The notes beneath the pieces were generated by a model that was not told the origin of the DNA, did no database searches, and saw only the letters and a list, made by a program, of their open reading frames with translations. Positions 1 through 10,597 of a stretch of 64,000 nt of DNA are shown one piece after another (position 1 is the first letter of the stretch; every line of letters starts with the position of its first letter). The DNA is from Diaporthe sp. PMI_573. Its lineage: Eukaryota; Ascomycota; Sordariomycetes; Diaporthales; Diaporthaceae. The stretch covers positions 1 through 64,000 of the forward strand of contig JAJTUP010000050.1 of assembly GCA_021399435.1 (NCBI GenBank), in the 5' to 3' direction. A program made the translations under genes and the position numbers.

Positions 1-1313
1 CACCCTTCTAGGGGGTCATACGCCAGATCATCCCTGCTGTCAAACCGCTGCACGATGCTCTTGGCCAGGGCTCGGGCCTTCTCCTCTGTATCTTCGATAA
101 CCCCGTCCGGGGTCTGAAGCGGAGGTGCCCGCCGCCTTGGTGTGAGCTTGTGTCATCCCACTACTCGGTAGAGCTGCCGGTCCGACTTGATCTCGTCGAT
201 CCGTGTGCGCCAGTATTGTCGCTTCGCCGTCCGCACGGTGCAAAGGAAATCCCGCCGGGCGTCCTCACCATCTTCCCCCGAGGGGGACTGCCTCCACCGT
301 GCGTGTGCCTCCTTGCATGCCTCCGTCCACCAAGGTGCCTCATGTCCCCGTTTCCGATCCGGGGTGCCAGCGGCCTGCAGGGATGCCAGCCAGGCCGCCT
401 CAAAAGCTCGGACCCAGGCATCAATAGCCTCTGTATCCCCAACGGGGAGTGTCCTTGGGCTTGGGAGGGTGCTAAGGCTGACCCCTAGTGTGTCTGTAAA
501 GAGCTGCTCCTTGTCCCATGGGATCCTGTAGTGAAACTGGTCTAGGGGAACATCCCCCCGCCCTGGGACCAGTGTGAGCAGGGTCTCGTGATCTGAGAGG
601 GTTCGTAGCTCCTCGGAGACTGCCGTTGTAACAAAGGGAACGTTTGAAAAGACCAAGTCTAGGACATGCCCTGCCTTCTGTGTCGGCAGTCCTGGCTGCC
701 CAGTATATTCCATACCAGAGTCACCCGACCACTTGGCCAAGGCTCTCCCACCGTTCTCACTCCTTATCCCTGGCTCCCAGAGGTCGTGGTGAGCATTTGC
801 GTCTCCCCCTATTATACACCTCCCTGGCGGGCTAAGTGCAATAAGGTACTCCAGTACAGCCTCTGTCTTAGGCTGTCGGTAGAAATTCAGAAGCGAGAAC
901 CCGTTCACTGTGAGCCAGAGGATATCTCTGGAGTAGATGGGGCGTCGTTGTTCCACCTTGAGCCTGTTTCCCTTCCGAATATAGGTCATAACTCGCGGGC
1001 GGGACTCCACATCCTCCTGTTCCCAGAAGTCAAGTGGAGCATAGGATTCATAGCCTGGGTGATTCTGTGTTCTGGTGGGCCAGCCCACCCATGGCTCTTG
1101 GACCTGTATTATATCTATATCCTCATCGAAGCAGTGCTGAAGTAAAGAGATGTGCGCTTGAGACACCCTCCCAACATTACACCAGGCAATGGCGAGGTCT
1201 CTCTTCTGCCCAAGTTGATTCCCACGTGGCTTAGCTCTATGCATGAGAGTTTGGGGCGGGGGCATTATCGTTGAGCAGGCCGTAGCGCGTCTCGTTGAAT
1301 AGCTGTTGTTCAT
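1..1313 (-). pseudogene. LINE ORF2, endonuclease/exonuclease/phosphatase part, frameshifted
   Basis: The 386-codon reading frame from 1313 to 153 encodes an apurinic-like endonuclease domain. Visible motifs include QVQEPW (catalytic Glu region), GGDANAHHDLW (Asp/Asn/His region) and LSDHETLL (the terminal SDH motif). The frame closes at 153, but coding-like sequence continues in another frame to the left edge, with residues typical of the linker before reverse transcriptase. That points to a frameshift near 150-180. The RT and any RNase H domain are outside the window. The ORF2 start overlaps the end of ORF1, as is common in Tad1 elements. Confidence 0.75.
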
Positions 1314-2971
1314 TGTATGTGCCCTGGCTTGCCGCCTGGCGGCGACCTGGGCGCTCGCCTGTGCGCTGAGGCAGCGGCGCAGAGGCAGTAGGGGCTCCCG
1401 TCTCTGATGGTGTGTGAGAAGGGCTGGAGCCAGTGTTTGTCGACGTGGCGCTGTGGGCGCGCTTCCTCGTGACGGTGGCGGGGGGTGCTGTGGTAGCTAC
1501 CGTGATTTCCATCTCATCCGTGGGAGTGGTCTCTTGTGGTTTATTGGCCTCGTCATAGCGGCGGCCTCCAGCCCGGCGGATTGCTTTCAGCTTCTTCTTT
1601 GATGGGGGGGTTAGTCTGCCCCCTTCCATCCGGGGTTTTGCCGGACAGTATTCGTGGCCTGCTTCGAATGGCCCAGTGGCAATTTGCACACCGCGGCGGT
1701 TGGGTACAAGGCCCAGCTAGGTGGTCATCCAGCCTACCCCCGCAGTGTTGGCAGCGTGGTGCTCGCATGCATCTGCGCGGGTTGCAGTACCCCTGGCAGC
1801 CTGCTTGGTGATGCTCAATCTTAGGCTTCTTATCAATCAGCCTTGCGAAACCGCTAGAGCTGAAGAGCCGGAATGACCGGACTGGCTCCAGGAATGAGAT
1901 GATCCAGGTCCCCCTTCCTGTGGCCGGGTCTGGCCCATTCCTGGAGGGCTTACAAGTGGGCCGGCAGTTTTCCCGTCTGTGCCTCGACCTCCTCCACGAT
2001 ATGGTCTGCTGTATTCACGATCTCACCTGGGGCTAGGAGCCCTCGGAATGTCCACGGTACCTCTGGCACCTGCATAATTGAACCATTTTTCAGGCCTGCC
2101 GACCCTAGCCGCCCCAAGAAGGGATTGGAGCTTCTGAAGAGGCTCCGGGCTGAGGAGCCCGTCCCGGACTGCTGGGGAGGCAGTCCGAACGGCGTATCCC
2201 AGTTGGCGTGGGCCTGACGTCTGGTACATCTGCGAGCCGGAGATTAAACTCCTTACAGATAAGCGAGCGTACTTCGAATGGTTCGCGCCGTGGTGCACTG
2301 CCGCGGCCTTCATCTGTGTCTAGTGCAATGAGCACCCGTAGATCTTCCTTCGGGGGTTTCGGGGTCGCCGAGGTAACCGATGTCTTATTACCCGATGGCG
2401 CGCCGGAGCGCGTTGAGACACGTGTTCCCCCTGAGCTTGTTGGGGGCGGGGTGGTCGCCGCTATGTCCGCCCAGGAGACTGACCTGCTCGCCGGCTGGGC
2501 TCGGGGCTGTCCCGATGGGCCCTCCACTGGAGAGGAGTTGCTCGCCACCCGCACCGGGGTGTAGACTTGTCCGCCGCTGGCAGCAAACACATGGGTATTG
2601 AGGTGCCCTAGCATAGCCGTGACTAGGGCTCGTGCCTCCCGACGATGTTCCTTCTGGTGTTCACCCGCCCAGGAGGAAACAAAGTTATCCATCGCACCAG
2701 CCAGTGCCTCAAGAACGTCCTTCTGGAGGGTGGCTCGTCGTACGAGTTCATCTAGCTGGGGCGCGAGGGACCGGACAGCTGTATTGTCGTCTGCGCGCTC
2801 CTTCCGGGGGAGGGCGACTCGCGGGGGGGCCTGGACATCGGTGGTCTTGGTCCTTTTGGCGCGCGGTAAATTGTTGGGGGTGGGTGGTCCCGGGGGGCGC
2901 GTATGTTCGCCCACCGTCTCCTGGGGCTGCCGGGTCGCCTGTGTAGGCGTTATCGGGGGATCCTCACCCAT
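1237..2971 (-). pseudogene. LINE ORF1 (gag-like) with zinc knuckles, frameshifted
   Basis: A gag-like protein starts at the ATG at 2971. Its N-terminal part (2971-2105) is proline/serine-rich with a coiled-coil-like stretch. Coding then moves between frames: 2313-2023, 1768-1553 and 1689-1237 hold successive pieces. The third piece has CQHCGG and CANCH motifs with spaced histidines, consistent with CCHC-type zinc knuckles that bind the element RNA. At least two or three frameshifts and internal stops show that the ORF is dead. Assignment rests on order and composition, since ORF1 proteins diverge strongly. Confidence 0.65.
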
Positions 2972-3036
2972 TCTGCTGGTGGGCAGGAGGAGAGATTGAC
3001 GCGTTTCCGCGCGGTTCTCGAAGGCTTGTTAAGCTA

Positions 3037-3249
3037 ATGTATGTAAAGTACGTGGTGGCACTAACACAGGGCGTGCCAAGAAAATTGGTGTCGGGAAGGA
3101 TGTGTGGTGCTGAGGAGGCGGTCCGCGGCGGACCGTCTAAACGACGATGTGGCAACTGCGGCGAGACTGGGCATAATGCAAGAACTTGTGAGAAAGATGT
3201 AGAAGAGTCTAGTCAGTCAGATTCTGAGTGTATAACAGTACACTTCTAA
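3037..3249 (+). pseudogene. C-terminal zinc-knuckle tail of a pogo/Fot1-type DDE transposase
   Basis: A short frame ends with the CCHC motif CGNCGETGHNARTC and an acidic tail. This motif is characteristic of the C-terminus of many fungal pogo/Fot1 (DDE_1) transposases. The DDE catalytic core is absent: to the left the sequence becomes the LINE 5' end. So only the last roughly 45-70 residues of a transposon survive. The stop codon is followed directly by a 19-bp GC palindrome (3250-3268) that may belong to the element terminus. Confidence 0.6.
3119..3135. repeat. 17-bp GC palindrome (copy 1)
   Basis: CGGTCCGC-G-GCGGACCG, a perfect inverted repeat with one central base, lies inside the transposase tail frame. 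The same core recurs at 3250-3268. Confidence 0.8.
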
Positions 3250-3268
3250 GCGGTCCGCGGCGGACCGC
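3250..3268. repeat. 19-bp GC palindrome (copy 2)
   Basis: GCGGTCCGC-G-GCGGACCGC follows the transposase stop codon directly. Two copies of one palindrome 115 bp apart at the end of a transposon relic could be subterminal transposase-binding repeats; that role is inference. Confidence 0.7.
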
Positions 3269-3269
3269 C

Positions 3270-4420
3270 AAACTAGTTGGTCTGGTTGGTGTAGATTAAG
3301 GTTGATCTCATATGGCTGAAATGCTCCATTTTGGTGGGGAAGCCGATTTTCCCACCAAAAGTTAGCCACTTTAGACAGGGACTGCACCTACGCAAACCAC
3401 TCCAAATTGACTGAATCAATTGAAAATAAGGAATTTAAAGCAGTTGGCACCAATTGGTGCCAACTTTTATTGATTTATTCGCCCGAGGTGGGTGCTGGGG
3501 TTGATGAAAGTTGGCTGAGTTGGCAAAACTGATCGGGCATGTGATCTGATCGGCTGACTGATGAACCATGTTATAGATATTGTGACGGCAGCCACGGTCA
3601 AGCAAGCCCTGGCCGTCACAAGGCCCTAACCCTGAGCCCCACAGTCGCGTCAAGACTTTTACGCAGTCCAGGGATCGCATGAGCTTCGCTCTCCCTTTTT
3701 CCTTCTTTCTCTTTAGCTTAGAATATTCGTTGATAGCGACAATAGACCCAGCTCCCATGCTGCATCTCGCACCGGCCGTGACATTAATATCCAGAACGTA
3801 AGTGATAAAAAGACCAGATCTATTATCAAATAATCCGAGCTACAAGGTTCTCCAACTTTTAGCCGCCCCCCACCAATACATAAAGATTTAGGCTGAATTA
3901 CCTAAGTCAATCATCTACCGACATATGAGATGTTACTTCAGCCCTTTTCTCTACCAGACCTCAGCTGATATACGAATGTGAACGAGGGTTTACTCGGGCA
4001 GGGACGGTGGGAGTCGCCGTTTTCGGTTGCAACTAAGCGCCAAGCTTTGGTCGTCGTACGGTTAAAGTAAGCGGTTGTGTCCGATGTAAATTGCGAGGAA
4101 CTATAACTCTGCACATCTGATATATACAAGGCAGGAGAACTTGTACGCGCGCCAATGGCACAAGGACGGCATCTATATTCTCCGAGCGGATCTGGATCTT
4201 CAGGGCTTACGGAAGCCTCAGTCATTTGGCATGTTGCCCGGGAGTTGTTCCTGGCTGCTTGGCATCATCTCCTGTTCCTGTCGATTTGGCCGTGAACAGT
4301 TGCAGATGCGATTCAGGCTCCAGCCGGCTGGTGGCAGATGACTGACCAAGTGTGTTCAGGATGGTCCGCGGACAGACGGGGCATTCTGGGGTGAAAACTG
4401 GGCAAAAAGGAAAACCTACT
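3270..4420. other. Intergenic DNA with one dispersed repeat
   Basis: I see no convincing gene here. The minus frame across 3435-3758 covers a dispersed repeat and has no recognisable domain. The plus- and minus-strand frames at 3938-4341 also show no recognisable domain. The repeat at 3441-3550 is listed separately. Confidence 0.5.
3441..3550 (+). repeat. Dispersed repeat copy A with a 22-bp perfect palindrome
   Basis: The segment begins CAGTTGGCACCAATTGGTGC and includes the perfect palindrome GTTGGCACCAA/TTGGTGCCAAC, then TTTTATTGAT and about 85 further bases. A closely similar segment in the same orientation lies at 61252-61360. Similarity starts abruptly at the palindrome and fades after about 105-110 bp. 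This marks the end of some repeat family whose body is not recognised here. Confidence 0.75.
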
Positions 4421-4424
4421 TTAG

Positions 4425-4432
4425 TATATAAA
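4425..4432 (+). promoter_or_regulatory. TATA box of the esterase gene
   Basis: TATATAAA lies about 140 bp upstream of the first in-frame ATG (4571), a spacing compatible with a fungal core promoter and a 5' leader of about 100 nt. Confidence 0.45.
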
Positions 4433-4570
4433 TCCACGAGATATATTCGCAGCTTCTGTTCCTGGTGTATGAACTCGCCGCACCACACTGATCTATTGAA
4501 ATATTCTTTTACCATTATCCCATTTTGACCATTGCGCGAGACAGGCAAAAGATCAATTGCATCGTCAGTC

Positions 4571-5446
4571 ATGTACGGGCGAGGCAACAACAACAACAAC
4601 ATGCTGATAGGGGTGGCCTGCCTCGTGCTCGCCTCGCTGCACACCGTCGTCTTGGCTGCGAGCTCTGCCGGCTGCGGCAAAGCACCAACCATCCAGAGCC
4701 AGCGCTACACCATGACGGTCAATGGCAAGCAGCGTCAGTACTTTATGAAACTGCCAAACAATTACGACAACAGCCACCCGTACCGCCTGGTCTTCGAGTG
4801 GCACCAGCTCGGCGGCTCCGCCCAAAAGATCGTCAACGGCGAGAACCCCAACCAGGGCGGCGTCCTGCCCTACTACGGACTCGAAGCCCTTGCAAACAAC
4901 AGCGCCATATTCGTTGTCCCCGACGGTCTCAACGCCGGGTGGGCAAACCAGGGCGGCGAGGACATCACCTTCTTCGACCAGCTCGTCAAGACTGTCGAAG
5001 CGGACCTATGCGTCGACACCAAACTGCGCTTCTCGACCGGCTTCAGCTACGGAGGCAGCATGTCCTACGCCCTAGCCTGCGCGCGCGCCTCCATGATCCG
5101 CGCCGTCGCCGTCATCTCGGGCGCGCAGCTGAGCGGCTGCCAGGGCGGCAAGGACCCCGTCGCATATTACGGCCAGCACGGCACCTCGGACTCGGTCCTC
5201 AATGTGTCAAACGGTCGCCAGCTACGCGATACATTCGTCGCAAACAACGGGTGCCAGCGTCTCGCTTCGGAGCCCCAGCCCAATGGGGGCCAGTCTGTCC
5301 TGACTAAATACCAGGGCTGTAAGGCCGGGTACCCCGTCACCTGGGTTATCCATAATGGCGACCACAACCCCAGCCAGGTTAACCAAGGGCAAAGCACGCC
5401 CTTTGCGCCCAAGAACAGCTGGGACTTTTTTACCCAGTTTACCTGA
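4571..5446 (+). CDS. Secreted CE1-family feruloyl esterase-like serine hydrolase
   Basis: This intronless gene of 291 codons encodes a predicted secreted alpha/beta hydrolase. From residue 11 there is a hydrophobic signal peptide (LIGVACLVLASLHTVVLA), followed by a mature chain with many cysteines. The nucleophile elbow GFSYGG gives Ser159. Asp207 (GTSDSV) and His265 (NGDHNP) complete the likely triad. Residues FEWHQLGG and DGLNAGWANQGG are typical of fungal type C/D feruloyl esterases (CE1, related to LpqC/PHB depolymerases), which release ferulic acid from plant cell-wall arabinoxylan. The first ATG is 4571; 4601 would give a shorter leader. The frame is intact. An acetyl-xylan esterase of the same fold is the main alternative. 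Confidence 0.85.
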   Translation: MYGRGNNNNNMLIGVACLVLASLHTVVLAASSAGCGKAPTIQSQRYTMTVNGKQRQYFMKLPNNYDNSHPYRLVFEWHQLGGSAQKIVNGENPNQGGVLPYYGLEALANNSAIFVVPDGLNAGWANQGGEDITFFDQLVKTVEADLCVDTKLRFSTGFSYGGSMSYALACARASMIRAVAVISGAQLSGCQGGKDPVAYYGQHGTSDSVLNVSNGRQLRDTFVANNGCQRLASEPQPNGGQSVLTKYQGCKAGYPVTWVIHNGDHNPSQVNQGQSTPFAPKNSWDFFTQFT

Positions 5447-6323
5447 GGAGGAGAAGACAGAATCCCATTCGCTGCATGGGAGATGGTGGCGGAATGGGAA
5501 GGGTAACATTTGGGACAGTGGGCAGAGCAAAGAGGGAAACGGGGTATTGGTACGAAAGAAGGACCTATGTCGAACTCGTACATATGAATCAGCTTAGCTA
5601 CTTGTAATTTTACAGGCATGGCTAAATGATCTCTGATAACACTTGACCGGTTCACATTTTGACTATTGGGTATGTCGCAATCTATTGGTACCTAGGTAGA
5701 TATCTGACTTAGATGACCGCTACATAGGGTCCTCAGCCCAACTGTCATGTAGGAATTTACCCATCCAGCACTACTCATGCAGACTAGTACATTTCATATC
5801 GTGAGTTCTTCTACCAAGTATGAACAGTAATCATATACAGGTCAAGAGCGGAACGTCGAACCAGACAGAAAACTATACGGTGAAGCTGGCGACACCTCAT
5901 TCGAGAGGTCCATCTGCGAAGACTTTACTTATTTGATTTTTCAAGCCGGACCAGTCTTTCAGCCAGAGCAATACGGAGTCCAGGGCTCCTAATAGTGCAA
6001 CCGTTTTCGGTTTGGAGACCTCAAACTGATCCATTAGTCTGTTTGACTTGGCCACACTAAACTGCCGACCCGTTTGACTTGGCTACACTAAACTGCCAGT
6101 CCGCCTGACGTGGCCAAACTAAACTATCAGTCTGCTTGACTGGGCCAAACTAAACTATCAGTCTGCCTCAAGGCTCCGATCAATGCCACACAACATCACA
6201 TGGCACGTGCATGGAGTTGATGTTGACATGACGTCCAAACCTCGCATGATGTTAATCAACATGGCCATCGTGTGATGTGTATGTGTACAATGTTGATTTC
6301 GTTAACATCACCCCTGCAGTAGC
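5447..6323. other. Intergenic DNA with a tandem repeat
   Basis: This is the downstream region of the esterase gene. No gene was recognised. The only clear structure is the 31-bp tandem array at 6036-6174. Confidence 0.5.
6036..6174 (+). repeat. 31-bp tandem repeat, 4.5 units
   Basis: Units at 6036-6066, 6067-6097, 6098-6128 and 6129-6159 plus a partial unit follow the pattern agtctGTTTGACTTGGCCACACTAAACTgcc with a few substitutions each. Units abut with no spacers, so this is a minisatellite and not a CRISPR array. Confidence 0.9.
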
Positions 6324-6747
6324 CTAAGCCTCATCCTCCATTTCAGTTTCGTCAATTTTAAACCCCATTGCAACATCCCCAAAGCCCCCTATAGTAAACT
6401 CCTCGGCCTCTTCGTCACTCTCCACCACTATATGGCCATTTAACCATGCTGTGGCCTTCATCTTCATGGTTTCGTCATCATCACAACTCTGCAGATTCAC
6501 CAGTTCCTCCTCCTCCTAAATCAACAGCAGCAAGGGGTCAATCTATTAGATCAGGCCTGCGCGATACCAAGATCGAAGTACCTGACACATACTCACTATT
6601 TCTGCGAGAACTATCCTATGTAGCGAGACCATTCTGCCAGATACTGAGAATAGCCTCTCACACTCTACAGACATGGCCTGGACCGTGAGAAAATCAAGAG
6701 CCATCCGAGACAGACGGGGATATCTATATCACCTCTCATGCCAGTAG
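6324..6747 (-). pseudogene. hAT transposase C-terminal (dimerisation) relic
   Basis: Read on the minus strand, this stretch translates to the hallmark hAT dimerisation region: YWHER, YPRLSRMALDFLT, SVECERLFS and CQVLRSWYRAGL, then an acidic tail ending at the stop at 6324-6326. Three internal stops interrupt it. The motifs match the hAT relic at 27880-29340 closely (same CQVLRSWYRAG block), so the two come from one family. The catalytic core is missing; no TIRs were found. Confidence 0.75.
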
Positions 6748-6851
6748 GTATTTAGCCCCGCAGATGCCTTAGGCACCAATACTGCAACACGACAGTGATG
6801 CGCCAAGCCAGAGCCCCCGTTTTTGGGGGTTTGATAACTCACTTCAGAATC

Positions 6852-9301
6852 ATGGCGGGGTCCCAGAGAGACCACGACAGACACGCAGTCATGGCCGCAG
6901 CACATCGCACCACTTTAACGTTAAATTCGAGGCAGCCAGTCGCGGCGGCGGATGAGCGGTCCGCTCCCGTTTTGACAAGTGCTCGGGCGTGTCTCGTCTC
7001 CTTCGAGCGCTGCATTAGCATTACTACGGGCGTGGACCTGCAGAGGCAGTCGTCCATAGAGGATCAAATAGCTAGGTTCTCCATTTGGACCTTCAACATG
7101 GGAGTCTTTGTGGAGCCCAAGGCGTCGCTTGACCACCGACTTAGGGAGGTGCCCGAAGTGCGCGATATGGTCGTTGGGCTCCTTGGCGTCTTGGACGGTC
7201 TCGTTCAACAGCGTGCGCATTTGCCCCATGGTTCTCTTGTTCCCTCGCCCTAAAATCAAAAACATTCTGACCAAGCAATAATATTCTGCAGTTAGTGCAC
7301 TTCTAGGCAGACTCGGAGACCCTCTGCTGCAAATTCCCGAGCGCAACCAGCTGCTTGCGGGAGGCGCCTTCGAGCGAGCGCTGCAGGACATCACCGGTGA
7401 AATCACCCTTCTACACGAGCTGTCCAACACCATCCGCAAGGCGGGCAGAAAATCGCAGAATGCGAGAGCCCTCAGGGACTTCACCATCAAGGATGCGGAT
7501 GGCAACGAGCTCGAAGAGGCCCTCAAGAATGCCTTTGCTGACAACATCCTCGACCGCTTTCCCGGATGTAGCGAGACCATTCGGAGGCGGCTCGCCTCGA
7601 CCATGGTGCTGCGCCGGAACAGAATCCTCTACCGCAGGCACCGCCATGCTAGTCATCCAATTAGGCCCGCCGTGACTACGAGAAAGCCTGCTCTCCAGGC
7701 CCCGCCTGGTCAAGCACGGGGAAAAGACCGGCCATCCCGGGCGACTCAGCCTGGGCCAGCAGGCCAGGCGGTTGCCGAAGAGACTCGGAGCGTAGTGCCA
7801 TCGACTGCAGTGAAAAGCGCAACTACTCTCGCTGTAACGGATTTTAAGAAGGCTCAAGCACCTTCGGTGGTCTCAAATTCGAGGACCATCGCGCTTGGCT
7901 CCCACGAAGAACTTGTATTCCCACGCGCACCTCGCAAACACATCAGAGACCGGTTCAGGCTTCTCAATGCAAAGCGTGAACAAGGCCTCGAGGCGCAGCT
8001 CTCGTCCATCCCGCATTATGCGCTCTACCAACAACACAGAGGCAAGCCGCCCCTGGATGCAGCCTCACTAGTCAGGTTGCAATCCGAAGTAGCCGAAGCG
8101 CGAGTCACGTTTCAGCAACAATTTAACGCTGACGGGCAGCAATGCAACGATGCCGTGGTTGAAGTAACATGTCCCTTCTGCTTATATGTAGTCTCAAGCA
8201 CAGATATTAGCAACGAACAACAATGGAGGCAAGTCTGAGGATATCACCAGCAGCGATAATTTTGCTAACATGGCACATCTCTCAGAGAACATGTCAAAAA
8301 TGACCTGGACGCTTATGTATGCCTCTTCGAGGACTGTGACGACCCGGAAGAATTGTGGACACACAGCGAGAGCTGGCTGAAGCACATGCGCAAGCACGCG
8401 CTGCGATGGAGGTGTCCAGCAAAGTCGCATCGAGGTCAACATTTTGAGACACAAGAACACTTCAGAACCCATTTGGTCGAGGATCATAAGAAGAATTACA
8501 GCGATGCCGAGCTCGCGCTGCTCACCGACAGGAGCAGGCAGGCGACAGGACCGCTGTTCATGTCCTGTCCTCTGTGCGGCGGCACGAGCGAGCAGGTGAA
8601 TGGGAAGCTCGAGGAGCACATTGCTGGGCACCTTAGGTCGCTTGCTCTCAAGTCATTGCCACCGGTATGCACCTAGGCTCCGGAAGCCCACCATCTGGCC
8701 CAAGCAGACAAGATCCGCTGACCGAGTCTAATTGCTAACTGAATGCCCTACATAGAACTACGAAGAGGAGGACGAAGACGAGCCTAACGACCAGAGATCT
8801 GCTGGTGCGGTTTCGAACCGGAGTACGACTAAAAACATCGATGACATGAGCACCCTGCTGGATTTTGAGGACAATGGCCCCGATGATCCGGCCTCTCATA
8901 GCCAGGGCCAGATGCCTCGGATGACTCAAAACCCGCAAGCTGTCGCCATGATGGACTCGATAGATCTATTTAGACATCAGCGTACCACTAGTACAGGCAT
9001 AGATTCCCATTTGCACAGAGAGCCCAAAGCTGGAACTTCAAAGACGAACAATGGCTCCCGATCCATTTCTCCGCAAGCTCGATTTCACCGACGGAGTGTC
9101 TCGTCACAACTACTTTCGCATTCTTCCAACGTCTCCGGCCAAAAGAAGAAGCGCTTACCGCCTCCTTTGATTTCGGACGAATCTTCTGGCAGTGGCAGCC
9201 CCCACCCTCGCAGCTCAAAGCTCCGTAGCCTGGCAACGCCTGCCATGACGGCGCCGCGCAAGAAGCATCTCGATGCTCACGGCCGAACCTTTCGCGCTTA
9301 G
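6852..9301 (+). CDS. C2H2-type zinc finger protein (fungal acuF-like family), 4 exons
   Basis: The deduced exons 6852-7230, 7307-8228, 8286-8664 and 8756-9301 join in frame to about 741 aa. The N-terminal helical region (FSIWTFNMGVF, SLDHRLREVPEVRDMV) is typical of a large fungal family often annotated as oxidoreductase acuF-like or C2H2 domain protein. The central part has cysteine/histidine pairs (CPFC, CLFEDC with HMRKH, CPLCGG with HIAGHL) that form degenerate C2H2 fingers. The C-terminus is acidic, then serine-rich and disordered. Intron 2 appears to be GC-AG (donor GCAAGT at 8229). The first intron and the start are less certain; 6798 is an upstream in-frame ATG. Molecular function is unknown; nucleic-acid binding is inferred. 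Confidence 0.75.
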
Positions 9302-9321
9302 AGCAAGATGAAACGATCAAT

Positions 9322-9642
9322 TTCGTCATATTGTTGGCACCATCGTCATCCTCTCAAGGACAGCTCTTAGGTATCTCTAAGCATGTCATCGACGACAGAC
9401 TACACATGCTTCATTCTGTTCTAGACCTTTCACAAAGCTCGTCATCACCAGTGAGACTTCTTCATCTATCTTTTCGCGACTTCCTTGTAGACCCCAAGCA
9501 GCGAAATACAAATCCATTCTGGGTTGACGAAAAAGAGACCCATCGTCAGCTAGCTGTGAGATGCCTAAACTGGCACACACCGCTTCACGCGCGGCTTCCA
9601 CGTCGACCAGACTTGGTCCTATGTCGGTACCTTCGCTCATAA
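9322..9642 (+). pseudogene. NACHT/NWD-type NLR fragment
   Basis: A frame of about 80-100 residues carries DDRLHMLHSVLDL, PVRLLHLSFRDFLVD and NPFWVDEKETHRQLAVRCL. These blocks are the well-known segment just after the NACHT domain in fungal NWD (HET-E-like) NOD-like receptors. Neither the P-loop NTPase nor WD40 repeats are present, so this is a scrap. It starts right after the stop of the C2H2 gene, a neighbour combination also seen in fungal immune-type loci. Confidence 0.7.
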
Positions 9643-10356
9643 CCAGGCGGCAAAAGTACGCGCCAACGAGGGCTACCAGGGGGACCTGAGCCACTGATGT
9701 GGGCCTCAATACAGGCGCTGCGTATAATGCCAGTGTAGTGTTGAACCTCCAGGCGAAGTCGTTGATTTTCTTGGCGAGTCCTGGCAATTTCATCTTCCCT
9801 TTGATCTTGCGAGCACCGTTGCTTGCTGTAGTTTGAATCTATTTCCTATTTTCTGGAATAGGAACATCACTTATGCTAGTCATTGCATCTAATAGGGGCT
9901 TCTTTTGACTTCAGTGCTGGCCTTGTTTGAAGACCACAAGGAATCAGCAGAGCTATTTGTTTATTCTAGTTACAATAATCGTACTTTCCTTGAATTATCA
10001 ATAGTATATTATGCATAGTACTTTTGAGATGTACTTCTAAAAAGACTACACTAGATGTAGGCACAAAAAGTACCTACCCTCACGCTGTATAAAGAGATAG
10101 CGGCTTTGACTACATCATCTAACTAAGGGGAAAGCGAATCTAAGTCCATCATAGCATAAATCTGAGCTACCGATGGAGTTGCACTTTGGTATGCGGCGTT
10201 AATACCTCCACAGGTCTTTTTTCTTCCAGGGCCTTTATCATAGTCTTCAATATTTCGAGATACAGTACAGTACGTAGTACTAATTAAGGTATATAAATTG
10301 AAAATACCATACATTACTAGATAGCAATTTTCGTCTGTAACTTCAAGCGCTCTCCA

Positions 10357-10392
10357 GTATGTACAGTACATACTGTACATACCGTACTGTAT
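10357..10392. repeat. GTAC-rich palindromic cluster 1
   Basis: Overlapping inverted repeats built on GTACAGTAC and TACTGTAC. Related motifs occur at 10261-10276, 10521-10532, 10574-10610, 36089-36118 and 36310-36320. Confidence 0.7.
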
Positions 10393-10573
10393 CATCAGTA
10401 ATATAAAATTCCAGCCAAGAGTTGCTGCTGATCGCCGTACTTGAGCTGGATGTTACACGTCCCGCCGTCAAGTACTTCTGTTATATATAAACATAAATAA
10501 CACTAGTAAATTGAAGAGACTGTACTGTACTAATGAGTGTATTGCTCTGAGTTTGAAGGCGATACACGATACA

Positions 10574-10597
10574 ATACAGTACAGTACTGTACTGTAT
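10574..10597. repeat. 24-bp perfect GTAC palindrome
   Basis: ATACAGTACAGT followed directly by its reverse complement ACTGTACTGTAT, then further partial copies to 10610. It could form a cruciform or be a slippage product. Confidence 0.85.

Larger units (their letters stand above)
1..2990 (-). mobile_element. Tad1-like non-LTR retrotransposon (LINE), 5' part, decayed
   Basis: A minus-strand element enters the window at its right end near 2990 and runs off the left edge. It carries a gag-like ORF1 and then an ORF2 that begins with an endonuclease domain, the usual order for fungal Tad1/I-like LINEs. The reverse transcriptase would lie beyond position 1 and is not seen. Several frameshifts break both ORFs, so this copy is inactive. 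The 5' boundary is placed from the ORF1 start at 2971 and is approximate; no target-site duplication could be tested because the other end is missing. Confidence 0.8.

Noticed and set aside
3435..3758. Minus-strand 107-codon frame
   Set aside because: It spans the dispersed palindromic repeat and shows no domain; similar frames would arise at every copy.
6036..6174. Possible CRISPR array
   Set aside because: Repeat units abut without spacers and the genome is fungal.
9386..9793. Minus-strand frame of 135 codons opposite the NACHT scrap
   Set aside because: Starts with a plausible ATG, but no family is recognised and it lies antisense to a clearer homology; treated as chance.
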